A DNA stretch of 64,000 nucleotides from Phytopythium helicoides (lineage: Eukaryota; Oomycota; Peronosporomycetes; Pythiales; Pythiaceae), in contig JANFNE010000057.1 in assembly GCA_024867545.1 (NCBI GenBank), positions 62,001 to 126,000 on the forward strand, in the 5' to 3' direction. A program made the position numbers and the translations under genes. Below, piece after piece: positions 31,260 through 41,644 of the stretch (positions are counted from its first letter, which is position 1; every line of letters starts with the position of its first letter). The notes below the pieces were generated by a model. That model was not told the origin of the DNA and ran no database searches. It was given only the letters and a program-made list of their open reading frames with translations.

Positions 31260-32249
31260 CTACGCCTTGGCTGGAGTGGCAGCAGCAGCAGCAGCAGCAC
31301 ACAGCCGCGCTACCAGTCCGTGAATCTGCAGCATGGAGGTGACGCCGTCGGCGATGCCCATGTGGGTGGCGCCGATCTGCTTGATGAACTCGAGCTTGAG
31401 CGCCTCGTCCTCCATGGGGAGCGCCTTGGCGACGCGGAAGACAGTGCCAATGATGTCGAGAGCCGAATATCCCGATCGCCAGAGCTCTATCGCGAGTTTC
31501 TCGGCCGGGTCAATGTCTCCGCGCGCGCAGCTGTCGAGCATGGAGCGCACCAGCGTCGGGTGTGGCTGGTCGCACACCTTGAACACGTTGGCGTCGCTGA
31601 CAAATCCGAATCCGCTGGCCGTGGCCTGCAGATTGTTGAGCGCGTTGCGCATGTCTCCCTCTGCCGTGAAAATGAGCGCGGCGAGTCCGTCGTCGCGGTA
31701 CTCGACGTGCTCCTGCTGGCAGACGTGCAGCAGCCTCTCCAGCAGCATCTCGTCCTTGAGCCTGGTGAAGCGCAGGATGGCGCAGCGACTCTGGATGGGC
31801 TCGATGATCTTGGTCGAGTTGTTGCAGGCGAGCGCGAAGCGCGTGGTGGCCGAGAAGATCTCCATGGTGCGACGCAGAGCCTGCTGTGCCGCGGCCGTCA
31901 TGGAGTCGGCCTCGTCCAGAATGACGATCTTGTGCCTGCCCGGCGGCAGCGTGACCTTCTGCTGCGCGAACATCTTGATCTTGTTGCGCACCGTGTCGAT
32001 GCCGCGGTCGTCCGACGCGTTGAGCTCCAGCACGGCCTGCTTGACGCTGGCGCCCAGCAGCTCGCGCGCCAGGCACAGCACGCTCGTCGTCTTGCCTGTG
32101 CCGGGGGGCCCCGAGAGGATCAGGTTCGTCATGTTGCCGTCTCGCGCCATGGCGCGCAGCGTCTCCACCGTGTCGGCGTTGCCCACGACGTCGCGCAGCG
32201 CCAGCGGCCGGTACTTCTCGACCCACGGCGCCTCGAAGTCGTCCGCCAT
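31260..32249 (-). CDS. RFC2: replication factor C subunit 2 (clamp-loader small subunit)
   Basis: 329 residues, very similar to human RFC2 (yeast Rfc4). AAA+ features: APWVEKYRP start, Walker [11 protein letters not shown], the RFC-specific [15 protein letters not shown], Walker B ILDEADSM, sensor/arginine-finger SRC in [10 protein letters not shown], and [15 protein letters not shown] in the collar region. RFC loads PCNA onto primed DNA in the nucleus. The ATG at 32249 fits the family start; the open frame continues upstream only through an A/T-rich leader with an A12 run. The C-terminus is an Ala-rich tail encoded by a GCTGCT-type repeat. No introns. Head to head with the eIF4A-like pseudogene. 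Confidence 0.95.
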   Translation of the reverse strand: MADDFEAPWVEKYRPLALRDVVGNADTVETLRAMARDGNMTNLILSGPPGTGKTTSVLCLARELLGASVKQAVLELNASDDRGIDTVRNKIKMFAQQKVTLPPGRHKIVILDEADSMTAAAQQALRRTMEIFSATTRFALACNNSTKIIEPIQSRCAILRFTRLKDEMLLERLLHVCQQEHVEYRDDGLAALIFTAEGDMRNALNNLQATASGFGFVSDANVFKVCDQPHPTLVRSMLDSCARGDIDPAEKLAIELWRSGYSALDIIGTVFRVAKALPMEDEALKLEFIKQIGATHMGIADGVTSMLQIHGLVARLCAAAAAAATPAKA

Positions 32250-32341
32250 GGCAAAAAAAAAAAAATGCTTTTTGATGGTGGCGGGGAGTTTTTTATTGTT
32301 GTTGGTCCGTTTTTTACTTTTGAAAAGTGGACTACTGCGAG

Positions 32342-32855
32342 TCATGGTGGAGGAAGTGATGAGACTGGAGGCCGTCGAGCAGTTCTACGTGGCGGTCGAC
32401 AGCGAGGAGGACAAGTTCGAGGTGCTTTGCGACTTGTTGGAGGCGATCCCCGTGTCGATGTTCATCATCTACTGCAACACGCGCCGGACGGCCGACTGAC
32501 TGGCGGACAAGATGCGGCGGTAGTCGAGATTGTTCACGCGGAGATGGATCTTGAAGAGAGGCAAATTGCGGTGAGAGCGTTCACATGTGGAGCAGTGCGA
32601 GTGCTGGTTTCCACGGAGCCGCTGCCACGCGCAATTCATGACCCGCTGTTCCCGGTCTTCATCAACTTCGACCTTCCCACCAGATGCGAGGAGTACAGTC
32701 ACCGCGTCGGTCGCACGAGCACTCTTGGCTTTGGCAGGAAAGGACTGGTTTTCAACATATTGGTGAACAGCGAGATCCTTCACCTGCGGGAAATCGAGCA
32801 GCTCAACAACGCACAAATCAACGAGACGCCAATGGATATCGGCAGTCTCATTTGA
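32342..32855 (+). pseudogene. eIF4A/FAL1-like DEAD-box helicase fragment (second RecA domain only)
   Basis: The first part reads like the start of helicase domain 2 ([18 protein letters not shown], then FIIYCNTRR). It meets TGA at 32497-32499, where the family has Trp, and another stop soon after. The homology continues in a second frame to 32855 and ends with a family-type terminus (PMDIGSLI). Motif V (ARGxD) is worn to PRAIHD and motif VI is disrupted (HRVGRTSTLGFGRKG). The ATP-binding first domain with the DEAD box is missing. It cannot encode an active helicase; probably a truncated duplicate or retrocopy. Confidence 0.8.
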
Positions 32856-32984
32856 GAGACTTGACGAATTGGCGCTCCGGTATGGCGAGCAAACAGACCG
32901 GTTGAGATAGATTGGAGGAAGAGGCTAGTGAGCAAACTATCCTTTGTTCTAAAGCTTATACTTTCAAGTTTTGCGATTCACAGG

Positions 32985-34521
32985 TCATTCATTACCACCC
33001 GTGTACGATTGTATGGCCGCAGCGTAGCGATCGAGTGTGGATTTTGGAAGGCGCTGGGCAACAATCGCGAGGTCCTCGAGCGCATGACTACCGAATCCAG
33101 TCGATATAACGATGCGGCCCTTTAAGCACCGTCGATGTCGAGATTCGGGCATCGGGTACATTTCCAACACTCCGGGAAGCCAATCCATCTTCAGCACTGA
33201 CAAGTGTCCCTGTCGTTCAGCGCCACGATGAAGAGCTGGCGCGAAGAAATAGAGCTCACGAGATTGAGCATCTCGCACTTGAAGAAAGCAGTATCCAGGA
33301 TCCTTTGGCAGCTCCAACTTGATTGCTGCACTCACTGGTTTGATGACGGAGCAGTTCACGATATCGAAGGCTTCGATGCCGGTCTGGCCGATTGCTTGTG
33401 TCGGTGCTTCTTCCGTTTCGTGTCTCGATCCTTCTGCCGTGGTTCTGTTGTGTTCGTCTCTTTCTCCTTGACGATCTATCTCCAACATCCCCAAGAATGA
33501 ACAGCGTGATATCCGTTGGCCATCGTGACGTCTGAATGTAACCTGCGTTGTAACGTCATTGTGTTGGAAACAAAGGATTACCATTCTAGACGTAATCGTG
33601 GCATTGCGCACCTGAATGCTGCACTCCCTCCGGTCACTTGCAATCGTAGGCAGCGCTTTGGCGGGACGGATTTGCGAGAAGTACCGCTGAAGAATCTCTT
33701 GCAAATGCATCCGGGCAACAGACCTCTTGATGAGGTAGTAGTCAACCTGCGCATCAGCACCCGACGGAACGTCGAGCTCTAGCGCGATGGAGCCATCCAC
33801 CGTCACCAGATCATAGCGACAAGGTGCGCCACTAGCGTCCAAGGCACGCTTCTCAAGTGGGTTCAGCGTCTGCCACTCGTGAAACTCCTTGACGTACGTG
33901 TACTTGCGAAGCTCCAATTGCTGGCCACTTGAGCCAGCGTCGTTGGCACTGTCCTCATCGCTGCTCATGTCAACGATCAGCCTTACGACCGTGTAGATTC
34001 TCCGATTTCCTTGAGGCACGTTCGCCAGCATCGGTCTCTGCGTGGCTTGGTCTCCTCCACTAAAACTCAAGAACACCGCGTCGTCGTAGACGCTTGGAAG
34101 CGACGACACCTTCAGCAGCACCCTCCCTCCCTCCACCTGTCACCAAGCAGCCAAGTGAGACTTCCACAAAAGAAAGAGAAAATCTCATGACAAACTTTTT
34201 TCAAAAAGTCCGTACCTGGCCTCGCTCCGCCCAGTACGAGCGCACATGAGGAGGTACTCGCGGGTCGCTGGAGCGCGGGATCGTCGCCGTCTTCCTCTCC
34301 TGGAATTGAGAGAGCAGCTCGAGTCGCACGTGGCGCGCGAGCCAAACGGCGAGCGAAAATCGCGCGCTCGAGCGCGAAAATCGACGTTTGAGGCGCTGGA
34401 GGCGCAGGAAAAGCAGCGGAGAGGCCTGCAGCAGTGCCAGCGCGTCGTCGTCGGCCAGGAAAGCGAGCAGCAAGGCGAGCGGCGCGCCGTCGCGAGCGAG
34501 CAGCGCCACCTCGATCCGCAT
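32985..34521 (-). CDS. hypothetical protein with F-box-like N-terminus
   Basis: Two exons (34216-34521 and 32985-34136) joined over an 80-bp GT-AG intron give about 485 residues. The N-terminus (MRIEVALLARDG...) has a Leu-rich helical stretch, PLALLLAFLADDDALALLQASPLL in two blocks, that resembles an F-box, but the match is weak. A basic segment follows. The rest is mixed alpha/beta with an acidic patch (SSDEDSANDAGSS) and no motif I recognise. If it is an F-box protein it would recruit substrates to an SCF ubiquitin ligase. That is a guess; no family could be assigned from the sequence alone. Confidence 0.55.
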
Positions 34522-35353
34522 CTTGGTGTGTGTCAATTCTGATTTGTATAAACCCTCGTTGTACAGGCAATACAGTAAAAAACACCTTTTAAAACCTTGG
34601 ATTGAAAATAAACCTAATGGTTTTGTTCGCGTCTTCGAAAATGAGAATACAAAATGAGAAGTTGCTGTCTGTTGAGTTTGACGAAGCAGAGCGATCTGAG
34701 CTGCCACAACACTCTAGCGGGCCGCCATGATTGAAGATGGACTTGGTGATTTTTTTGCGGCTCTCCGTGCGCTCTCAATCTTCTAAGCACACGGTGGTCA
34801 TATTGGCTGCGTTGGCGCATGAATCGCGAGTCACGATACAATAACAACCTCTTCAACTCGAGGCAATCATACGTGCCCCTGCTGCTTTATTTATTCACCA
34901 CCCAGCGCTATCAACCAGTGTGTGGCTGTCTTTAACAGCGGTGGCATTCCAAGTCAAATAGCTTAGCATCTAGTTACTTTGTCAATCATGAGACAACTCA
35001 TTTCTTGTTGTCTCCAAGTCTAAAACGATTTGTCAATGCTTTCCAATCAACTTGTTCGTTCCGCGTCATGAACGCTGTCGCCACGACTTATGGTGGCACG
35101 AAGAGTATGAAGCTTTGTATGGCGTCGCATTGTTGAACGAGGGGTCGCCATCAAAAGGGATTCGATCTATAATTGTTGGTGCCTCAACAAGACAGATATA
35201 GAGGCTCGACACTGCGTGAATGCTGTCGCTAGCTACAATCCCTAAAAAAACCACCTTGATCAGACAAACTGCTCCCAATTTCAGAGGTAGTCACGAGCCC
35301 TCATTGACGAAGTCTCCTCAGCCGACGAACACCAAAGACTGGCTTCGGGAGCA
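34522..35353. other. intergenic, no gene recognised
   Basis: About 830 bp, AT-richer than the flanking genes. Short open frames only; it includes the upstream region of receptor copy 2. Confidence 0.6.
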
Positions 35354-38290
35354 ATGCGAACATTGCGACTGATTATACTGGCACTGGTTTTAACCAGCTT
35401 GGCATTCAGTCTCCCTGAAATTCAAGCGACCAATTATGCTCCAACTCATTTCCTTGGAACCTGCTTTACCGAAGACTGGGTTGCTGGAATGGAGCAGCAG
35501 TTGGGAGTCCAAGCCACAGCTCGCAGCAACGACACTGGCGCTCTCACTCACCCTTTCCTTCACGCTGCACTTCAGTATCCGCGCTACTCGGTACGATCCT
35601 CCTGCCGAAGTGACTGCTTTTGCAGCATTTGAACTAACTAGCGCATACTCCGTAGCTTTCAGACTCGCGAGTCCAGAACACATCAACTGCTTACGATGCG
35701 TCCTGCATGCCAGCGGGTGAAGTAGTGTATGGACCCGATGCTATCGTGGACCCTTCCTCTGGCACCACGCTTACTCGAGGCCACATCCCTGGCTCGATTG
35801 TGGTGGAGATGCATGACTGGGTAGCCCACCAAATTCCGACGATGCTTTTCGCTCTCATTGCAAATGAAATGGTACGGCGCTCAGCAAGTATATCAATCGT
35901 GTCAATGTGGAAGTTGCTAACGCTAGGAAATGCGTCAGCTCGGATACAACGTATCGATCTACGCGACCCCTGATTTTGTTAATATTGCCGGCAGGATGCC
36001 CATGCCAACACAATGCACGCCGACTAACATCAATGTTGAGGTGCCAGCGCTGATAGTATATTCGAATTACGATGTGTTGACCGTCGGGAGTGTCGGCAAC
36101 AGCCAAAAGCAAGGCATCTATACAACCAGCGACCTTGTCCTCGATGGAACCAACAGTACGAAGTACTCTCCGCCATTTTACGCAGACTTTTGGCGTGACT
36201 ACGCTGTCAATGACAATCTCATCGAACAACTAGCCGAATCCAACCTCCGCAACAACACCGATTACTACCCGCCACACGGTATGTTTTGTCCTGATCATGT
36301 CTTTGGATGCATGAACCAGTGCTCCAAAACGTACGCGTGCACACTGAGAGAAGAAAACGACAACAAGGAATGTCTGGTAGTTGTAGCTACAACTTTCCGC
36401 GCGACGTACGGCTACTGGCCCTCACTGTTCGCGAACTTAGACATCCCAGCATATTTCTGCTATATTGGCCGAGACGCACTCGAGAGATACATCCTCGAGA
36501 TGATGGACAACAATAAAGGCGTCATCTTCTACATGAACGACCCGGACGAGTTTCTCACGAAACACCACGGCTCGTTCACTCGCATCTCATTCCCTAAAGC
36601 AGACCCCGAGGAGATCGCCAAGAACACGTGGCAGTTCGGTGAGAACGGCTACGGACAACCCAACGACAACCCGATCAAGGTCGAGTTCTACGAGGACGTG
36701 CTGCAGAAAGTCAGCTCCCTCAATCTACTAGAAGACAGCACCAATAGTCCTGCCATGCAACTGCTCTCACGATTCCGCGTCGTTGATCTCCACATGGTGC
36801 AGCTCCTGGAGACGTACGTGGAGCTGACGAATGGCAGCTCGGCATCGGAGGACCCCGTATTCGACTCGGCGTGTACGTGGGCCCGAGCCAACTACGACGT
36901 CTGGTCTCGGTGGATGGACCCGTTGCCATTGTGCACTCTTCGCGACCACATGGTGTACACGGTGTCGGGGTGCAACGATTCGGTGCGAGAGATCGAGTTC
37001 ATGTGGAGCGTGGCAGACCCTGTGAATGCATCGCTACCCTACATTTGTGACGGAGGAGATATGACGCTGCCGGCGGTTCTTCACACGAGTCGGTCGTGTG
37101 AGTGGATCGAGCAGCGAGAAGACGAGTGGCTGGCGTGGACGGAGCAGAAGCCTTCGTGCGACCCGAGTTTCTTCGAGTTCGAGGCGTTCGAGTGCGACCA
37201 CCGCGGGAAGCGCGTGGTGAGCTTCAACTGGATGTTACCGGATGCAGAGAATGCATCACTGTCAGCCGAGTGCTCGGGAGGGTTTGAGCTCCCGGAGACT
37301 AGACACCTCGATTGCGAGTACATGCCAACATCGTCGTCCGGGTTCGTTGCCATCTTGATTCTGGTGGTATTGCTCATCCTCGCGACGCTCGTGTCCATGG
37401 TGCTCGTGTACTTGAAGCGGGACGTGCCGATCGTGCGGCGATCGCAGTTCGAGTTCCTCGAGACCATGTTACTGGGTGCACTGTGCACTTGTGCCGCAGC
37501 TCTCGCGTACGCCGGCGAGCCGACGGACGGTCTGTGTGCGGCTCGTCCGACGTTGATCTCGATCGGGTTCACGCTCATCTTCGGGTCGCTCGTGGTCAAG
37601 TCGCTGCGCGTGTACCGCGTGTTCATGTCGAAGAAGCTGAAGCGTGTGGTGCTTCCGACGTCGACCATGTTCAAGATCCTCGGGTCGTTTCTGTTGGTGG
37701 ACACGTTGGTGCTGGCGGGTTGGTTCATTGCCGACTTTCCGCACGCCGAGGCGATCGAGTACCGTGTGAACGACGACGCGTTGCTCATGATGGGAGCGCG
37801 GCTCGTGTCTCGCAGGTGTTCGTCATCGAGCTTCATTTTCAGTGCGTTGTTGATTTTCTGGAAGGCCATCTTGCTGTGCTCGGGATTGTACCTGTCTTTC
37901 CTGGTGCGGAACGTGTCGCTGGATTTCCAGGAGTCCATTTGGATCTTCGGGTCGTCCGTGGTTGTGGGTTTTGGCTGTGTACTGCTATTGCCGCTGGCGT
38001 ACATGGTTAGCGTGGCTGCGCCGACGTTCTACGTGTTTTTATCGGTGACGTTGTGGTTGTGCACGCTGGCTATTGTGTCGATGATGCTGGGTCCGAAGTT
38101 GGTGCGTCACAGGGAGGCAGTCAGCTACACTTCTGGAACTTCTCTTCAGAGTGACTGCCGCACTGCTGCTGGAAACACAAACAGCGGCAATTCGTCCGAC
38201 ACTACAAACCTTAGAGTGGCTTCACATCGCGGTAGCAGAAGTCGGTCGTATGTGATCAAGCCAACAGCTGGAGCACAGAGTATTGAGTAA
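35354..38290 (+). CDS. seven-helix class C-type receptor with type-2 PBP-like ectodomain, copy 2
   Basis: Exons 35354-35590, 35656-35871 and 35939-38290 have exactly the same lengths as copy 1 (237, 216, 2352) and give 934 residues. Architecture: signal peptide, PBP-like ectodomain, two Cys-rich modules, seven helices with IGFTLIFGSLVVKSLRVYRVF, and a tail ending SYVIKPTAGAQSIE. From codon 25 to the start of the tail it is nearly identical to copy 3 in the opposite strand. One clear difference is Asp in GQPNDN, where copies 1 and 3 have Asn. Membrane receptor; ligand and G-protein coupling unknown. Confidence 0.88.
35426..38133. repeat. left arm of receptor inverted repeat
   Basis: 2708 bp pairing with 38601-41308 (coordinates sum to 76734). 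It starts inside exon 1 just after the signal-peptide codons and ends at the first codons of the cytoplasmic tail; introns are included. Confidence 0.93.
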
Positions 38291-38419
38291 TGGCACAGAT
38301 CTGTTGTCGACAAGGAAACGAGCACTATAAAATCATCACTTCAGCTATTAGCTTTTCCTCTCTTATTTGTCCTCTTGTGGTTCACATCATCACCGTCGCT
38401 TGAGTTGAGTTTCGATTCG

Positions 38420-41371
38420 CTACTCTGCAATACCCTCAGCTGTCGGTTTTACAACGTACGAACGAGCAGTATTGCTAGTTCGCCGAGACTGTGATGGCAG
38501 TTGCTGCACAGTCGTCTCTGATGTCGAGTTTCCCAGGCTCCCATTCGTAATGCTTCCTCTTGCTCCCACAAGACGACCATTAGTAGTACTCGATGTTGTC
38601 GAAGTGTAGCTGGCTGCCTCCCTGTGACGCACCAACTTCGGACCCAGCATCATCGACACAATAGCCAGCGTGCACAACCACAACGTCACCGATAAAAACA
38701 CGTAGAACGTCGGCGCAGCCACGCTCACCATGTACGCCAGCGGCAATAGCAGTACACAGCCAAAACCCACAACCACGGACGACCCGAAGATCCAAATGGA
38801 CTCCTGGAAATCCAGCGACACGTTCCGCACCAGGAAAGACAGGTACAATCCCGAGCACAGCAAGATGGCCTTCCAGAAAATCAACAACGCACTGAAAATG
38901 AAGCTCGATGACGAACACCTGCGAGACACGAGCCGCGCTCCCATCATGAGCAACGCGTCGTCGTTCACACGGTACTCGATCGCCTCGGCGTGCGGAAAGT
39001 CGGCAATGAACCAACCCGCCAGCACCAACGTGTCCACCAACAGAAACGACCCGAGGATCTTGAACATGGTCGACGTCGGAAGCACCACACGCTTCAGCTT
39101 CTTCGACATGAACACGCGGTACACGCGCAGCGACTTGACCACGAGCGACCCGAAGATGAGCGTGAACCCGATCGAGATCAACGTCGGACGAGCCGCACAC
39201 AGACCGTCCGTCGGCTCGCCGGCGTACGCGAGAGCTGCGGCACAAGTGCACAGTGCACCCAGTAACATGGTCTCGAGGAACTCGAACTGCGATCGCCGCA
39301 CGATCGGCACGTCCCGCTTCAAGTACACGAGCACCATGGACACGAGCGTCGCGAGGATGAGCAATACCACCAGAATCAAGATGGCAACGAACCCGGACGA
39401 CGATGTTGGCATGTACTCGCAATCGAGGTGTCTAGTCTCCGGGAGCTCAAACCCTCCCGAGCACTCGGCTGACAGTGATGCATTCTCTGCATCCGGTAAC
39501 ATCCAGTTGAAGCTCACCACGCGCTTCCCGCGGTGGTCGCACTCGAACGCCTCGAACTCGAAGAAACTCGGGTCGCACGAAGGCTTCTGCTCCGTCCACG
39601 CCAGCCACTCGTCTTCTCGCTGCTCGATCCACTCACACGACCGACTCGTGTGAAGAACCGCCGGCAGCGTCATATCTCCTCCGTCACAAATGTAGGGTAG
39701 CGATGCATTCACAGGGTCTGCCACGCTCCACATGAACTCGATCTCTCGCACCGAATCGTTGCACCCCGACACCGTGTACACCATGTGGTCGCGAAGAGTG
39801 CACAATGGCAACGGGTCCATCCACCGAGACCAGACGTCGTAGTTGGCTCGGGCCCACGTACACGCCGAGTCGAATACGGGGTCCTCCGATGCCGAGCTGC
39901 CATTCGTCAGCTCCACGTACGTCTCCAGGAGCTGCACCATGTGGAGATCAACGACGCGGAATCGTGAGAGCAGTTGCATGGCAGGACTATTGGTGCTGTC
40001 TTCTAGTAGATTGAGGGAGCTGACTTTCTGCAGCACGTCCTCGTAGAACTCGACCTTGATCGGGTTGTTGTTTGGTTGTCCGTAGCCGTTCTCACCGAAC
40101 TGCCACGTGTTCTTGGCGATCTCCTCGGGGTCTGCTTTAGGGAATGAGATGCGAGTGAACGAGCCGTGGTGTTTCGTGAGAAACTCGTCCGGGTCGTTCA
40201 TGTAGAAGATGACGCCTTTATTGTTGTCCATCATCTCGAGGATGTATCTCTCGAGTGCGTCTCGGCCAATATAGCAGAAATATGCTGGGATGTCTAAGTT
40301 CGCGAACAGTGAGGGCCAGTAGCCGTACGTCGCGCGGAAAGTTGTAGCTACAACTACCAGACATTCCTTGTTGTCGTTTTCTTCTCTCAGTGTGCACGCG
40401 TACGTTTTGGAGCACTGGTTCATGCATCCAAAGACATGATCAGGACAAAACATACCGTGTGGCGGGTAGTAATCGGTGTTGTTGCGGAGGTTGGATTCGG
40501 CTAGTTGTTCGATGAGATTGTCATTGACAGCGTAGTCACGCCAAAAGTCTGCGTAAAATGGCGGAGAGTACTTCGTACTGTTGGTTCCATCGAGGACAAG
40601 GTCGCTGGTTGTATAGATGCCTTGCTTTTGGCTGTTGCCGACACTCCCGACGGTCAACACATCGTAATTCGAATATACTATCAGCGCTGGCACCTCAACA
40701 TTGATGTTAGTCGGCGTGCATTGTGTTGGCATGGGCATCCTGCCGGCAATATTAACAAAATCAGGGGTCGCGTAGATCGATACGTTGTATCCGAGCTGAC
40801 GCATTTCCTAGCGTTAGCAACTTCCACATTGACACGATTGATATACTTGCTGAGCGCCGTACCATTTCATTTGCAATGAGAGCGAAAAGCATCGTCGGAA
40901 TTTGGTGGGCTACCCAGTCATGCATCTCCACCACAATCGAGCCAGGGATGTGGCCTCGAGTAAGCGTGGTGCCAGAGGAAGGGTCCACGATAGCATCGGG
41001 TCCATACACTACTTCACCCGCTGGCATGCAGGACGCATCGTAAGCAGTTGATGTGTTCTGGACTCGCGAGTCTGAAAGCTACGGAGTATGCGCTAGTTAG
41101 TTCAAATGCTGCAAAAGCAGTCACTTCGGCAGGAGGATCGTACCGAGTAGCGCGGATACTGAAGTGCAGCGTGAAGGAAAGGGTGAGTGAGAGCGCCAGT
41201 GTCGTTGCTGCGAGCTGTGGCTTGGACTCCCAACTGCTGCTCCATTCCAGCAACCCAGTCTTCGGTAAAGCAGGTTCCAAGGAAATGAGTTGGAGCATAA
41301 TTGGTCGCATCTAGGGGTTGGATGAGGCAGACAAGTGCGAGGAGCAAATGAAGTAATGGAGAAGCTACCAT
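38420..41371 (-). CDS. seven-helix class C-type receptor with type-2 PBP-like ectodomain, copy 3
   Basis: Exons on the minus strand 41144-41371, 40863-41078 and 38420-40795 give 939 residues. The signal peptide (MVASPLLHLLLALVCLI) and the cytoplasmic tail (Ser/Thr/Asn-rich, ending RSYVVKPTAEGIAE) are unlike copy 2. Everything between is almost identical to it, including the introns. The tail still carries the shared SYV.KPT motif, suggesting a conserved cytoplasmic interaction site. It converges with copy 2; only 129 bp separate the stops. Confidence 0.88.
38601..41308. repeat. right arm of receptor inverted repeat
   Basis: Reverse complement of 35426-38133 with very few differences. The 467-bp spacer between arms holds the two diverged receptor tails and 129 bp of intergenic DNA. 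Confidence 0.93.
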
Positions 41372-41644
41372 TTTCTGCAGCGCCAGCTAGTTGGTGTGCA
41401 AAATGGAGCTGATGAGCACTTTATGCTGTTAGTCGTGAGATCGAGATGGAGTGGTGGATGTGTCCCTTGTGCCCAGTTTGGAAATACAGCTTGATGATGA
41501 GATGTGACACGATTTTATCCAAGGGAGAAACGCGTAACAAGCACAGGATGATTCAACTTGCATCCCTAAAAATAGTTCTATTGTGTCGATCTATTTCCTT
41601 ATGCCACCAGAAAGACAACAAAGGCAAATGTTGAGTAGTTTGAA

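Noticed and set aside
31320..32855. 511-codon forward frame over RFC2
   Set aside because: Most of it is antisense to RFC2; only its last part overlaps the eIF4A-like pseudogene in a frame explained by a frameshift.
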